A stretch of 64,000 nucleotides of DNA from an uncultured Eubacteriales bacterium (GTDB lineage: Bacteria > Bacillota > Clostridia > Oscillospirales > Acutalibacteraceae): assembly GCA_934486755.1 (NCBI GenBank), contig CAKSQT010000003.1, forward strand, positions 1-64,000, given 5' to 3'. Position numbers and translations under genes: made by a program. Of this stretch, positions 52,728 to 61,735 are shown piece by piece (position 1 is the stretch's first letter; each line of letters opens with the position of its first letter). The notes beneath the pieces are model-generated. The model worked only from the letters and a program-made list of their open reading frames with translations. It had not been told where the DNA came from and did no database searches.

Positions 52728-55295
52728 ATGAAAAAGACAAAAAAACTCATCAGTGCGGCAATAGCGGCGGTTTTGTTGCTTGCGTCCGTACAAACCGTAT
52801 TTGCACAAAATGTAAATACGTCACAGGACGAACTGTTTAATTTCTCACAGTTCAGGGGTAATTCGGCGGTTGTGGATTCAAGAACTCCGATAACAGCCGA
52901 TAACACAACAGAAAAATTCGCAAAAAAATTCGGTAACACGTGGAACGACACACCGGGAACACCCATAATCGCGGGCGATTCTGTTTATTGCTTGGTTGCA
53001 GGGCAAAAAAAGGTATACCGTCTTGATAAGGAAACGGGCGATGTTACAGCCGCCGCCGATTGCGACGGCGCAAGCCAGTATTTTTCGTATATTGCTTACG
53101 GCGACGGCAAAATTTTTGTCCCGAGAACAGTCAAGGTCGGGAGCAATAACGCCGCCGTTGTGTATGCTTATGATGCTTTGACGCTTGAAATGCTCTGGGT
53201 TTCAGATTATGTTGCGGCTCCCGAGGACGGCGCAACCGCGCTCGGCAACATAACGTATAACGACGGATACATATATGTAGGAGTAAGTAACAGTAAGGCG
53301 GAAAACGGCGCGGTAGCCTGCTTTAAGACCGAGGATACCGACGCGTCGCGTTCCGACGAAACACAGGCAATCGTTTGGAGATATAAACCCGAAGACGGCT
53401 TAAAGTCGGGTTATTATTGGGCAGGCGCAACCGTTGTCGGCAATGCCGCCCTTATCGCTGGCGAGGCGGCGGAGCTTGTTTCCCACGGGCTGACAAACGA
53501 TACGGTGTTTGACAGAATGATTCTTGAAGAAAATTCAAAGGGAATAAGAAGCGCCGTATGCTTTGATGAAACAACAAGAAGAATTTATGCCGTTTCAAAG
53601 AGCGGATTTATGTATTCCGTTGTTCTAAATCCCGACAATACTTTTGATAAAGCGTCGCTTAAATCGGTTGAGATAGGCGGCAGCCTTACATCAAGCCCTG
53701 TTGTATTCGGCGGACGCGTGTATGTAGGCGGCGGCGGAATGTCGGGCAAGGCTGGCTTTACCGTTATCAACGCTGAGACATTGGAAATTATATATCAGGT
53801 GACAGATATTAAGTCTCAGTCATCGCCGATAATAACAACGTCTTATGCAAATGAGGATAACGGCAATAAAATCTTTGCTTATCTCACAGATTTTAAAACA
53901 TCGGAACTGTATGCGGTTTCCGACTGCGAGGGTCAGACCGAGCCGTCATACGAAAAGATTGCGGTTCCGTCAGCCACACAATACTGCTCGCAGAGCGTTT
54001 CAATTGATAAACAGGGAAAAATATACTATTATAATGACAGCGGCTCAATATTCTGCTTTGCCGAAAAGAACGAAACGGAATATACGGCAAAGGATGTTGA
54101 AAATCAGATAAAGCTGTATTCCGCAAAGAAAATAACGGCAGGCAGTCTTACCGCGCTTAAACGCATTAAGGCGCGCCTTAATGACCTTGAAGACCAGAGC
54201 GCGGTTTCAAACGCGGCGGCACTTGATGAAATGCTCGCAAAGGCAGAGGCATTAAATAACCAATACGGAATTATTGAAAAGCTCAATGCCGAAACCGCAG
54301 GATACGATTTTGAAAACACAGAGGACTACGAAAAGGTAAGCGAATGGTCGGCATTGTACTATTCGCTTAGCGAAGAAAATCGTTTACAGGTTAAAAATTC
54401 AGCACCGCTTATTAAAGCGCTGAACAGATTACAGGCTGTAAAGGACAGGGAGGCTGCCGCCGCTCTTAATGCCGAAATTGACAGTTTGCCGTCAACCGAA
54501 CAGGCAACCCTAAAATACCTGAGCGCAGTTGAAGCATTGAAGAACAAAGTCGAAATGCAAACCGACGCTGTTAAGAGCCTTGTGAACTTAGAAAAGCTAA
54601 ACGCAGTTCTTCAATACCTTAAAGCAGTTAAAAAAGATGTTGAAGAAATCAACAGCGATATAGCTTCTAAAATAGATCCGCTTAATATAACTCTGGCAGA
54701 CAAAGATACGGTTACTGCTTTGCTTGCAAGATATAACGCGCTTTCAGACGATAACAAGAAATTTGTTACCGAATCACAGGCGCTTTTGTATGCGGACAGC
54801 GTGATAAATGACCTTGAAAAAGGCAAAATCAACTCCGATGTATTTGAAAATCTTTACGGAACCGACAAGGACTACACCTATAACGGGAAAGGATTTGCAA
54901 TTAAGTTTAACGGCAACAATATTACCGACATCAATGATTTCAACGTCGGCGGAATTGAAATAAAGTCAGATTTAAACGGAACCTATATTAAGGTTCCGAG
55001 CGGATTGCCCGGAAAGGCGGAAATAACTGCTGAAACCGAGCTTAAAGACGGATATTATGATTTAATTTTTACCGATGAAAATGGTAAACAGAGCAATATC
55101 GGCCGTGTAAAGGTTGAAAATTCAAGGTTCAGCTTTACCGCCGAAAAAGCAGGCACTTACAGCATTGCCGCGACAACGTCGCCTAAAACGGCAGACAGCT
55201 TTAACGCTTCGCTCTTTGCGGCATTGTTGTTAATAAGCGCGTTGATTGCGGTCAGCGCCTCCGAGCGTTTAAGGAAATCGGGAATAAATAAATGA
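52728..55295 (+). CDS. Riboswitch-controlled surface protein: PQQ-like beta-propeller, helical stalk, sortase-like anchor
   Basis: 855 aa. Signal peptide 1-26 (cleavage after VFA). A beta-propeller with PQQ-like repeats spans about 55-445 (TPIIAGDSVYCLV, GGSLTSSPVVFGGRVYVGGG, SPIITTSYANEDNG). An alpha-helical stalk occupies about 455-690, and a small beta-sandwich about 700-815. The end reads SPKTAD, a hydrophobic helix and SERLRK, a variant of the LPXTG-type cell-wall signal. First gene after the cobalamin riboswitch and overlapping the DUF4430 gene by 4 bp. Role in capturing cobalamin or corrinoids is inferred from regulation. Confidence 0.82.
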   Translation: MKKTKKLISAAIAAVLLLASVQTVFAQNVNTSQDELFNFSQFRGNSAVVDSRTPITADNTTEKFAKKFGNTWNDTPGTPIIAGDSVYCLVAGQKKVYRLDKETGDVTAAADCDGASQYFSYIAYGDGKIFVPRTVKVGSNNAAVVYAYDALTLEMLWVSDYVAAPEDGATALGNITYNDGYIYVGVSNSKAENGAVACFKTEDTDASRSDETQAIVWRYKPEDGLKSGYYWAGATVVGNAALIAGEAAELVSHGLTNDTVFDRMILEENSKGIRSAVCFDETTRRIYAVSKSGFMYSVVLNPDNTFDKASLKSVEIGGSLTSSPVVFGGRVYVGGGGMSGKAGFTVINAETLEIIYQVTDIKSQSSPIITTSYANEDNGNKIFAYLTDFKTSELYAVSDCEGQTEPSYEKIAVPSATQYCSQSVSIDKQGKIYYYNDSGSIFCFAEKNETEYTAKDVENQIKLYSAKKITAGSLTALKRIKARLNDLEDQSAVSNAAALDEMLAKAEALNNQYGIIEKLNAETAGYDFENTEDYEKVSEWSALYYSLSEENRLQVKNSAPLIKALNRLQAVKDREAAAALNAEIDSLPSTEQATLKYLSAVEALKNKVEMQTDAVKSLVNLEKLNAVLQYLKAVKKDVEEINSDIASKIDPLNITLADKDTVTALLARYNALSDDNKKFVTESQALLYADSVINDLEKGKINSDVFENLYGTDKDYTYNGKGFAIKFNGNNITDINDFNVGGIEIKSDLNGTYIKVPSGLPGKAEITAETELKDGYYDLIFTDENGKQSNIGRVKVENSRFSFTAEKAGTYSIAATTSPKTADSFNASLFAALLLISALIAVSASERLRKSGINK

Positions 55296-55963
55296 AAAAA
55301 ATAATATCTTTATTATTCTGTTTTGCGGTGATTTTATCTTTCAGCTCCTGCAAGGTGCGTCTGCCCGACGCTGAAAACGGGTCGTCTGCGATACCGCAGA
55401 TATCCTCCGTGCAGAGTGAAAGCTCCGCCGAGAGTTCCTCGGCAGAGTCCGCGCAGCCCTCGCAAAGTGAAAACAGTTCTTCTTCACAGGCGCCGCAGTC
55501 TGCGCCCAAGCAGACAGAAACTCAGCCTGCCGCGCCTTCCTCGGAAACGGCAACGTCTCAGCCGCAGCAGATAAACAGCTGTAAAATAAGTATAAGCTGT
55601 AAAAATGTTCTTAATAATATGGACAAGCTAAATCCCGACAAGCGTTCGGTAATCCCCGCTGACGGTGTAATTCTGCCCGAACAAAGCGTTGTGCTTAAAG
55701 ACGGGGACACGGTGTTTGATGTTCTTAACCGCGTTACGCGCAAAAACCGTATACAGATGGAGTCAAGCGTTACCCCTGCATACAACAGTCGTTATATTGA
55801 GGGAATAGGCAATCTTTACGAATTTGATTGCGGCGATTCCTCGGGCTGGCTCTATTCCGTAAACGGTGAATTTCCCAACACAGGCGTAAGTACGGTAACC
55901 GTAAAAAACGGAGATGTTATTGCGTTTATATACACCTGCCGTCTCGGCGATACTATAAAATAG
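55292..55963 (+). CDS. DUF4430 (transcobalamin C-terminal-like) lipoprotein
   Basis: 223 aa. Lipoprotein signal peptide with lipobox SFSSC (Cys20). A Ser/Gln/Ala/Pro-rich linker occupies about 30-95. A DUF4430 domain follows, with GDTVFDVLNRVTRKN, IEGIGNLYEFDCGDSSGWLYSVNGEFPN and the closing KNGDVIAFIYTC. DUF4430 is related to the C-terminal domain of transcobalamin/intrinsic factor. Under a B12 riboswitch it is a good candidate for membrane-tethered corrinoid binding. Binding itself is not demonstrated by sequence. Confidence 0.85.
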   Translation: MKKIISLLFCFAVILSFSSCKVRLPDAENGSSAIPQISSVQSESSAESSSAESAQPSQSENSSSSQAPQSAPKQTETQPAAPSSETATSQPQQINSCKISISCKNVLNNMDKLNPDKRSVIPADGVILPEQSVVLKDGDTVFDVLNRVTRKNRIQMESSVTPAYNSRYIEGIGNLYEFDCGDSSGWLYSVNGEFPNTGVSTVTVKNGDVIAFIYTCRLGDTIK

Positions 55964-55977
55964 GAAGTGAAAACAAT

Positions 55978-56865
55978 ATGGAGGAAGGTTTTGCAAAATT
56001 CCACCCCGCCGTTATCGCCCTTTGGTATGCGGCGGTTATAGGAATTACCGCGTTTTGCATAAACCCTGTTTTGCTCGCCGTTTCAGCGGTCTTCTCCGTA
56101 TTGTTTGCCGTTACCGTAAACGGAGTAAGAGCAATAAAAAGCGCGGTTTCGGTATTCTTCCCGATAGTTTTGTTTACCGCGGCGGTCAACGTCGCATTTA
56201 ATCACGCGGGGACAAGGATTTTCCTGTATGTAAACGATAACCCGTGGACTTTGGAGTCGCTTATATACGGCACAGTATCGGGAGTAATGATTTTTTCCGT
56301 AATAATGTGGTTTTCGAGCTTTAATACAATAATGACCTCGGACAAGCTCCTTTGTATTTCGGGAAAGGCTTTTCCGTCGCTTTCATTGGTTTTTTCAATG
56401 GCTTTGCGCTTCGTGCCGAGGTTCAGACAGAATTTAAGGAAAATAACCGACGCCCAAAAGGGTATAGGACTGACGGCAAAAAACAGTCTGCTCGGAAAAA
56501 TGAAATATTATTTTTCGCTGTTTACCGTTATGCTCGGTATAAGCCTTGAAAATTCAATCGAGACAGCCGACTCAATGCGTGCAAGGGGACACGGAATCGG
56601 GAAACGCACATATTACACCAAATACGCGTTCAAAAACACCGACAGGGTGTTGCTTTTGTTAATGTCGGTTGTTTTTTTGTCGGTCGCTGTACCTGTGTTT
56701 TCGGGACAGCTCCACACGGTATATTTTCCGTATTTTTCAAATGCGCCCGTCAATTCAGCCGCAATATGCGCGTATACTTCATTTGCTTTTGCAGTGAGCG
56801 TTCCTATGTTCATCAACATTTACAGCAGTATTAGAATGAATAATGTCTATGGGGTGCGAAAATGA
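55978..56865 (+). CDS. ECF transporter transmembrane component EcfT
   Basis: 295 aa. Hydrophobic segments at about 10-65, 95-130 and 215-275 flank a long cytoplasmic coupling region with RFVPRFRQNLRKITDAQKGIG and the conserved Ala-Arg-Gly motif in DSMRARGHGIG. EcfT links an S component to the EcfA ATPases. No EcfA gene is in this operon, so it must use ATPases encoded elsewhere. GAAGTGAAAAC precedes the ATG; overlaps the S-component gene by 4 bp. Confidence 0.87.
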   Translation: MEEGFAKFHPAVIALWYAAVIGITAFCINPVLLAVSAVFSVLFAVTVNGVRAIKSAVSVFFPIVLFTAAVNVAFNHAGTRIFLYVNDNPWTLESLIYGTVSGVMIFSVIMWFSSFNTIMTSDKLLCISGKAFPSLSLVFSMALRFVPRFRQNLRKITDAQKGIGLTAKNSLLGKMKYYFSLFTVMLGISLENSIETADSMRARGHGIGKRTYYTKYAFKNTDRVLLLLMSVVFLSVAVPVFSGQLHTVYFPYFSNAPVNSAAICAYTSFAFAVSVPMFINIYSSIRMNNVYGVRK

Positions 56866-57560
56866 CTGCTCTTAGTGAGAACAAAATTAAAAATACGGCG
56901 GTATTTATTATTGCCGCCGCGCTTACTCTTGCCGGCACGCTGTTTCTTGACGGTAAGAAATATCTTTTTGTAAGTCTGACGGTTTTGGCTGTTATTTTTA
57001 TTGGATTTGCCGTGCGCTTTGAAAGAAAAAATACGAATACACGCGAACTTGTGCTAATCGCCGTTATAACGGCGGTATCGGTTCTCGGCAGAATGGCGTT
57101 TTACGCGTTTCCTCAGGTAAAACCGTCCGCCGCGATAATATTTCTGTCGGGAATGGTTTTCGGGGCGGAGAGCGGATTTTTAATAGGTGCCGCAACAGGC
57201 TTTGTGTCAAACTTCTATTTCGGGCAGGGACCTTGGACGCCGTGGCAAATGCTCGCCTTTGGAGCGATAGGGCTTGCAGGCGGTATTTGCGGAAAATCGA
57301 AGTTAGGTGAAAATCGAATTGCTATCAGCATAACAGGCGCATTATGCGTGTTTGTCATATACGGCGGAATTGTAAATACAGGCTCGCTGTTTATGATGAG
57401 CGATACGGTAAATTTAGGTACCGTTACAGCGATTTTTGCGGCGGGAATACCTATGGACCTGATACACGCCGCATCAACTCTTGTTTTTCTGTTTTTGCTT
57501 TCAAAATCGGTGCTTGCCGTTTTTATGAGGGTAAAAAGAAAATACGGAATCGGCGGTTAA
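56862..57560 (+). CDS. ECF transporter S component (putative cobalamin/corrinoid)
   Basis: 232 aa with about seven membrane segments. NTRELVLIAVITAVSVLGRM is the Ala/Val-rich helix used by S components to dock on EcfT. The FGQGPWTPWQMLAFGAIGL segment is typical of the CbrT-like group of S components. Substrate cobalamin is inferred from the operon's riboswitch. Last gene of the operon; a terminator follows. Confidence 0.83.
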   Translation: MTALSENKIKNTAVFIIAAALTLAGTLFLDGKKYLFVSLTVLAVIFIGFAVRFERKNTNTRELVLIAVITAVSVLGRMAFYAFPQVKPSAAIIFLSGMVFGAESGFLIGAATGFVSNFYFGQGPWTPWQMLAFGAIGLAGGICGKSKLGENRIAISITGALCVFVIYGGIVNTGSLFMMSDTVNLGTVTAIFAAGIPMDLIHAASTLVFLFLLSKSVLAVFMRVKRKYGIGG

Positions 57561-57583
57561 GCTGTTAATATGTATGTTTAGGC

Positions 57584-57617
57584 AAACGGGATGTCATCAA
57601 CTGACATCCCGTTTTTT
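57584..57617 (+). terminator. Terminator after the cobalamin operon
   Basis: AAACGGGATGTCA, loop TCAAC-like, TGACATCCCGTTT followed by TTTT. Confidence 0.9.
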
Positions 57618-57626
57618 ATATTTTAA

Positions 57627-57782
57627 TTACTTTTCCTCGTAGCTCTTGCAGAAGTGGGGAACAGCCATTGAGTCGGGCGAGGTCTTCATATTTGTAACCT
57701 CAATAGTGCCCAGACTGCATTTTTTGCAGTCAATGTTGTGCATACACTCGTGTACGTTGCATAATACGCCTGAATTTTCCAT
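57627..57782 (-). CDS. Small Cys-rich DUF1540 protein
   Basis: 51 aa. Cysteines at 8, 13, 19, 22 and 45 follow the DUF1540 pattern, in which a first Cys-x4-Cys pair leads into a Cys-x2-Cys pair and a later Cys, typical of small metal-binding proteins of Clostridia. GGAGGTG lies 7 bases before the ATG. Function unknown; it is divergent from typA. Too short to be seen unless short frames are considered. Confidence 0.82.
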   Translation of the reverse strand: MENSGVLCNVHECMHNIDCKKCSLGTIEVTNMKTSPDSMAVPHFCKSYEEK

Positions 57783-57873
57783 TTGTTTTCACCTCCGTAA
57801 TGATAGTGTCTGCAATGCGGCGCGATTTATTACAGTAAGAATTTTTTAAATTTTTTACAAGCCCTGTCGGCGG

Positions 57874-57902
57874 TTGACATTATATCTTTACTGTGATAAA
57901 AT
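57874..57902 (+). promoter_or_regulatory. Promoter of typA
   Basis: TTGACA (57874-57879), 17-bp spacer, TAAAAT (57897-57902). Confidence 0.83.
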
Positions 57903-57945
57903 ATATATTTTGTAGAGCAGATTAAAAAGAATAGAGACGGTGTAA

Positions 57946-59769
57946 ATGGCAAAAATTGAAAATTTAAGGAATATAGCTATAATTGCCCACGTTGACCACG
58001 GCAAGACCACATTGGTTGACCAGCTTTTAAAGCAGAGCGGAACCTTCCGTACAAACGAATCGGTCAACGAACGTGTAATGGACTCAAATGACCTTGAAAG
58101 AGAACGCGGCATTACAATTCTGTCAAAAAACACAAGCGTAATGTATAACGGAATAAAAATAAACATAGTAGACACTCCGGGACACGCCGATTTCGGCGGC
58201 GAGGTTGAGCGTATACTCCAAATGGTTGACGGCGTTTTACTGCTTGTTGACGCTTTTGAGGGCTGTATGCCGCAAACAAGGTTTGTGCTTAAAAAAGCGC
58301 TTGCGCTCGGGAAAAAGGCGGTTGTCGTTGTCAATAAGATAGACCGTCCTATGGCGCGTCCGTTGGAGGTTGTGGACGAGGTGCTTGATCTGTTCATTGA
58401 ACTTGGAGCAGACGAAAGCCAGATTGAATTCCCCGTTATATTCGCGTCTGGCAGAGACGGCTATGCAACCTATTCTCCCGACGTTGAGGGTAAGGATATG
58501 CAGCCGCTTTTCGATGAAATAATTAAGGAAATCGAACCGCCCGAGGGCGATGTTGACGGTCCGCTTCAAATACTGTTTTCAAATATCGAGTATGACGACT
58601 ATCTCGGAAGAATAGGCGTAGGCCGTGTTGAAAGAGGAACAGTAAACGTCGGACAGACCGTGACTCTCTGCCACAAGGACGGAACGACCTCAAACGTAAA
58701 GATAGTAAAACTGTTTATGTATCAGGGCTTAAAGCGTGTTGAGGCGCAGAGCGCGTCGGTCGGCGATATAATTCAGGTTGCGGGCATATCCGAGCTTGAA
58801 ATTGGCGAAACTGCGTGCAGTACCGATTGCGTTGAACCGCTCCCGTTTGTAAAGATAGACGAGCCTACGCTCTCAATGAACTTTATGGTAAACAACTCTC
58901 CCTTTGCGGGACGCGACGGTAAGTTTGTAACTTCAAGAAATCTGCGCGACAGGCTTTTTAAAGAGGTTATGACCAACGTCAGCCTGCGTGTGGAGGAGAC
59001 CGATTCAGCCGATACCTTTAAGGTTTCGGGCAGAGGCGAGCTGCACCTTTCAATACTCATTGAAACTATGCGCAGACAAGGGTATGAATTTCAGGTATCG
59101 CCTCCCGCGGTAATCTATAAACGCGCTGAGGACGGAACGTTGCTTGAACCTATTGAACTCTTGATGATAGAGGTTCCCGAGGAATACGTAGGTTCGGTTA
59201 TGGAACGTCTCGGCACACGCAAAGCCGAAATAAAGAATATGGGAACGCGTGACGGCGGCACGTCGCACCTTGAATTTTTAATACCTGCGCGCGGTCTTTT
59301 GGGTTACCGTTCGCAATTCCTCACCGATACCAACGGCAACGGTATTATGAACCACGTGTTTAACAGCTATGAGCCGTATAAGGGCGATATTGAACAGCGC
59401 TCGACAGGCTCTATAATAGCGCACGAAACGGGCGAAGCAACGGGTTACGGACTGTTTAATACGCAGAGCAGAGGCCGCCTGTTTATAGGTCCCGGCACCC
59501 CTGTTTACGAGGGTATGATTGTAGGCGAAAACCCGAAGAACGAGGATATTGTCTGCAATGTATGCAAGAAAAAGCAGATGACCAATACACGTGCGTCGGG
59601 TTCTGACGATGCGCTTCGTCTGGTTCCGCATACTAACCTCAGTCTTGAACAGTCGCTTGAATTTATAAAGAACGACGAGCTTGTTGAAATAACGCCCAAC
59701 CATATCAGATTGCGCAAACGCATACTTGACAAGGAATCACGTATGAAAGCCGCGGCAAAGAACAGATAA
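57946..59769 (+). CDS. typA: Translational GTPase TypA/BipA
   Basis: 607 aa ribosome-binding GTPase of the EF-G family. G1 is AHVDHGKTT, G2 RGITI, G3 DTPGHADFGGEV, G4 NKIDRP. Domains II and III/V follow, and the C-terminal BipA-specific domain has GEATGYGLFNTQSRGRLFIGP. It works in 50S assembly and stress translation. Its TAA stop overlaps the next ATG (TAATG). Confidence 0.97.
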   Translation: MAKIENLRNIAIIAHVDHGKTTLVDQLLKQSGTFRTNESVNERVMDSNDLERERGITILSKNTSVMYNGIKINIVDTPGHADFGGEVERILQMVDGVLLLVDAFEGCMPQTRFVLKKALALGKKAVVVVNKIDRPMARPLEVVDEVLDLFIELGADESQIEFPVIFASGRDGYATYSPDVEGKDMQPLFDEIIKEIEPPEGDVDGPLQILFSNIEYDDYLGRIGVGRVERGTVNVGQTVTLCHKDGTTSNVKIVKLFMYQGLKRVEAQSASVGDIIQVAGISELEIGETACSTDCVEPLPFVKIDEPTLSMNFMVNNSPFAGRDGKFVTSRNLRDRLFKEVMTNVSLRVEETDSADTFKVSGRGELHLSILIETMRRQGYEFQVSPPAVIYKRAEDGTLLEPIELLMIEVPEEYVGSVMERLGTRKAEIKNMGTRDGGTSHLEFLIPARGLLGYRSQFLTDTNGNGIMNHVFNSYEPYKGDIEQRSTGSIIAHETGEATGYGLFNTQSRGRLFIGPGTPVYEGMIVGENPKNEDIVCNVCKKKQMTNTRASGSDDALRLVPHTNLSLEQSLEFIKNDELVEITPNHIRLRKRILDKESRMKAAAKNR

Positions 59770-60662
59770 TGAACTATATTATTCTTGATTTGGAATGGGA
59801 CAGCGCTTATTCGGTCAAACACGCAAGGTTTTTAAACCAAATACTTCAAATAGGCGCGGTAAAGCTGAATGAAGATTTTACCGTTGCCGACAGGTTTGAA
59901 GTGACGGTTAGATCATCGTTTTCAAAAAGGGTGACAGGCAGATTTGCGGCGCTTACGGGAATAACCACCGAAAAGATGAGGTCGGGTATGCCGTTCGACC
60001 TTGCCGTAAAGCAATACAATGATTGGTGCGGCGACGACACAATTACAATGACTTGGAGCGACTCCGACCTGTATGCAATAATGGAAAACGAAGAATATCT
60101 GCTGACTGACGGCTTGCGGTTTAAAATCGGCAAATATCTTGATTTGCAAAGGTTTTTTCAGGGCGAAATGCGGATTAAGGGAATTGATATGACCAATCAA
60201 ATTTCCTTGGCGCACGCCGCCGAAATGGCTGGCATTTCTACCGAAAACTATGATCTGCACACAGCGGGGGACGACAGCCTTGTTTGCGCCTGTCTTCTAA
60301 AAAAGTGCTATAACCGCGAGCGTTTTGAAGCGCTTATAAGGGATACGTCAAATCCCGAGTTCTACAAGCGTTTGAAGTTCAAGCCGTATGCTATTTCCGA
60401 TATAAAGGATTCGCTTATAGACAGAAAACAGCTTGAATTCCGCTGTGATAAATGCGGCGGAAAATCCAAACGCATAACGCCGTTTAAATACCGCAACAGG
60501 TGGTTTTCGGCTGATTTTCTGTGCAAGGAATGTGCCAATAAATTTAACGGCAGGGTTAGCTTTAAAAAGACATACGATAACGTTATAGTCCGCCGCAAAA
60601 TATGCGATGCTAAAAGAAACGGTGAAAGCAATGATATGCAGCCTGTGCCCAAGACGGTGTAA
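59769..60662 (+). CDS. DnaQ-like 3'-5' exonuclease with C-terminal zinc ribbon
   Basis: 297 aa. DEDDh exonuclease: YIILDLEWDSAY (first Asp-x-Glu), MTWSDSDLYA (Asp), LHTAGDDSLVCA (His and Asp). Around residues 218-260 a zinc ribbon carries CDKCGGKSK and CKECANK. The family acts in RNA or DNA 3'-end trimming; the substrate is not clear. Coupled to typA by TAATG and overlapping the radical SAM gene by 32 bp. Confidence 0.85.
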   Translation: MNYIILDLEWDSAYSVKHARFLNQILQIGAVKLNEDFTVADRFEVTVRSSFSKRVTGRFAALTGITTEKMRSGMPFDLAVKQYNDWCGDDTITMTWSDSDLYAIMENEEYLLTDGLRFKIGKYLDLQRFFQGEMRIKGIDMTNQISLAHAAEMAGISTENYDLHTAGDDSLVCACLLKKCYNRERFEALIRDTSNPEFYKRLKFKPYAISDIKDSLIDRKQLEFRCDKCGGKSKRITPFKYRNRWFSADFLCKECANKFNGRVSFKKTYDNVIVRRKICDAKRNGESNDMQPVPKTV

Positions 60663-61506
60663 CGCCGAACGAACCGAAGAATTTAATAAGAACGGATATT
60701 GCGGTATGCCTTTGCTGCCTAAGGCGGCAAGGGCTGCTCTGCATTTTTGGGAAGAGCCTTGTATCAGCGGAACGCGCGGCTCGGGTACGGTGTTTTTCAG
60801 CGGTTGCTCGCTTTCCTGTGTTTACTGTCAGAATTACGGTATATCACACAAGAATTTCGGAAAAATCATAACCGCCGAACGCCTTGCCGAGATATTTAAA
60901 GAGCTTGAAAACAGCGGGGCGCACAATATAAACCTCGTTAATCCCACTCATTATACGTTTGTTTTAAAACAGGCGCTTGATATTTATAAACCTAACATAC
61001 CCGTTGTTTATAACTCAGGCGGATACGATACCGCAGAACAGCTTGAACAGCTGAAAGATTATATTGATATTTATTTAATGGATTTAAAATATCTTGACAG
61101 CGAGCGCGCATATAAATACTCAGGCGCGTCGGATTATCCCGAGGTTGCCGAAAAAGCGATAAAATACTGCTGCTCGCTTGTTCCCGACTGCACTTTTAAG
61201 AACGGAATAATGCAAAAGGGCGTTATTATAAGACACCTGATATTGCCGCAGGGAACAAACGAGGCAATACGTGTGTTTAATTGGGCAAGAGAGAATGTGC
61301 CGAACGCCTTTTTCAGTATGATGGCGCAATACGTGCCGTGCGGCAGGGCAGAAGAATTTCCTCCGCTTGACCGCCGCATAACTAAACGCGAATACGAAAA
61401 GGTTATAGGGTATATATGCGAATCTGGCGCTGAAAACGTATATATACAGGAGCTTGAAAGCGGCTCAAAACAGTATATACCGTCCTTTGATTTAGAGGGA
61501 ATATAA
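60631..61506 (+). CDS. Radical SAM protein, PflA-like
   Basis: 291 aa. N-terminal ICSLCPRRC and GYCGM cysteines (a second cluster or zinc site) precede the radical SAM motif GCSLSCVYCQ (Cys-x3-Cys-x2-Cys, about residues 58-67). YNSGGYDT and DIYLMDLKY are the conserved downstream barrel strands. The family resembles pyruvate formate-lyase activating enzyme but the partner is unknown. ATG at 60631 is chosen because it opens the conserved ICSLCPRRC sequence. Confidence 0.85.
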   Translation: MICSLCPRRCNAERTEEFNKNGYCGMPLLPKAARAALHFWEEPCISGTRGSGTVFFSGCSLSCVYCQNYGISHKNFGKIITAERLAEIFKELENSGAHNINLVNPTHYTFVLKQALDIYKPNIPVVYNSGGYDTAEQLEQLKDYIDIYLMDLKYLDSERAYKYSGASDYPEVAEKAIKYCCSLVPDCTFKNGIMQKGVIIRHLILPQGTNEAIRVFNWARENVPNAFFSMMAQYVPCGRAEEFPPLDRRITKREYEKVIGYICESGAENVYIQELESGSKQYIPSFDLEGI

Positions 61507-61510
61507 ACTG

Positions 61511-61566
61511 AAAATAAAGAACCGATACGCAGTGGGTTGTTCACGGCGTATCGGTTCTTTATTTTA
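61511..61566. terminator. Bidirectional terminator between radical SAM gene and the Asn/Gln-rich peptide
   Basis: AAATAAAGAACCGATACGC pairs with GCGTATCGGTTCTTTATTT around a loop of about 15 nt: a 19-bp stem with A/T runs on both sides. Confidence 0.9.
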
Positions 61567-61571
61567 AATAA

Positions 61572-61682
61572 TTAGTCCTGATTGTTGTTTTGGTTGTTCT
61601 GATTTTTATTCTGGTTCTGGTTGTTGTTCTGTTCGTTCTTGTTCTGGTTCTGCTGATTCTGCTTGTTCTTGTTGTTCTCCAT
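61572..61682 (-). CDS. Asn/Gln-rich micropeptide (36 aa)
   Basis: 36 aa, made only of Met, Glu, Asn, Lys, Gln and Asp (MENNKNKQNQ... to ...NNNQD). The codons are mainly AAC/AAG/CAG with some AAT. GGGGTG lies 7 bases before the ATG but inside the 3' arm of a terminator (61690-61695). Asn/Gln/Lys-rich micropeptides with similar composition exist in Clostridia without known function. It has its own downstream terminator. It could be an expressed micropeptide or chance low complexity. Confidence 0.6.
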   Translation of the reverse strand: MENNKNKQNQQNQNKNEQNNNQNQNKNQNNQNNNQD

Positions 61683-61732
61683 AAAAAATCACCCCGCTTT
61701 CCACAGGTATTATCTGTAAAAACGGGGTGATT
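61683..61732 (-). terminator. Terminator after tatD containing the micropeptide's ribosome binding site
   Basis: AATCACCCCG (61687-61696) pairs with CGGGGTGATT (61723-61732). On the minus strand the 3' arm ends in CGGGGTGATT followed by T residues and then the ATG of the peptide. An inner ACAG/CTGT stem is also possible. Confidence 0.8.
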
Positions 61733-61735
61733 ATA

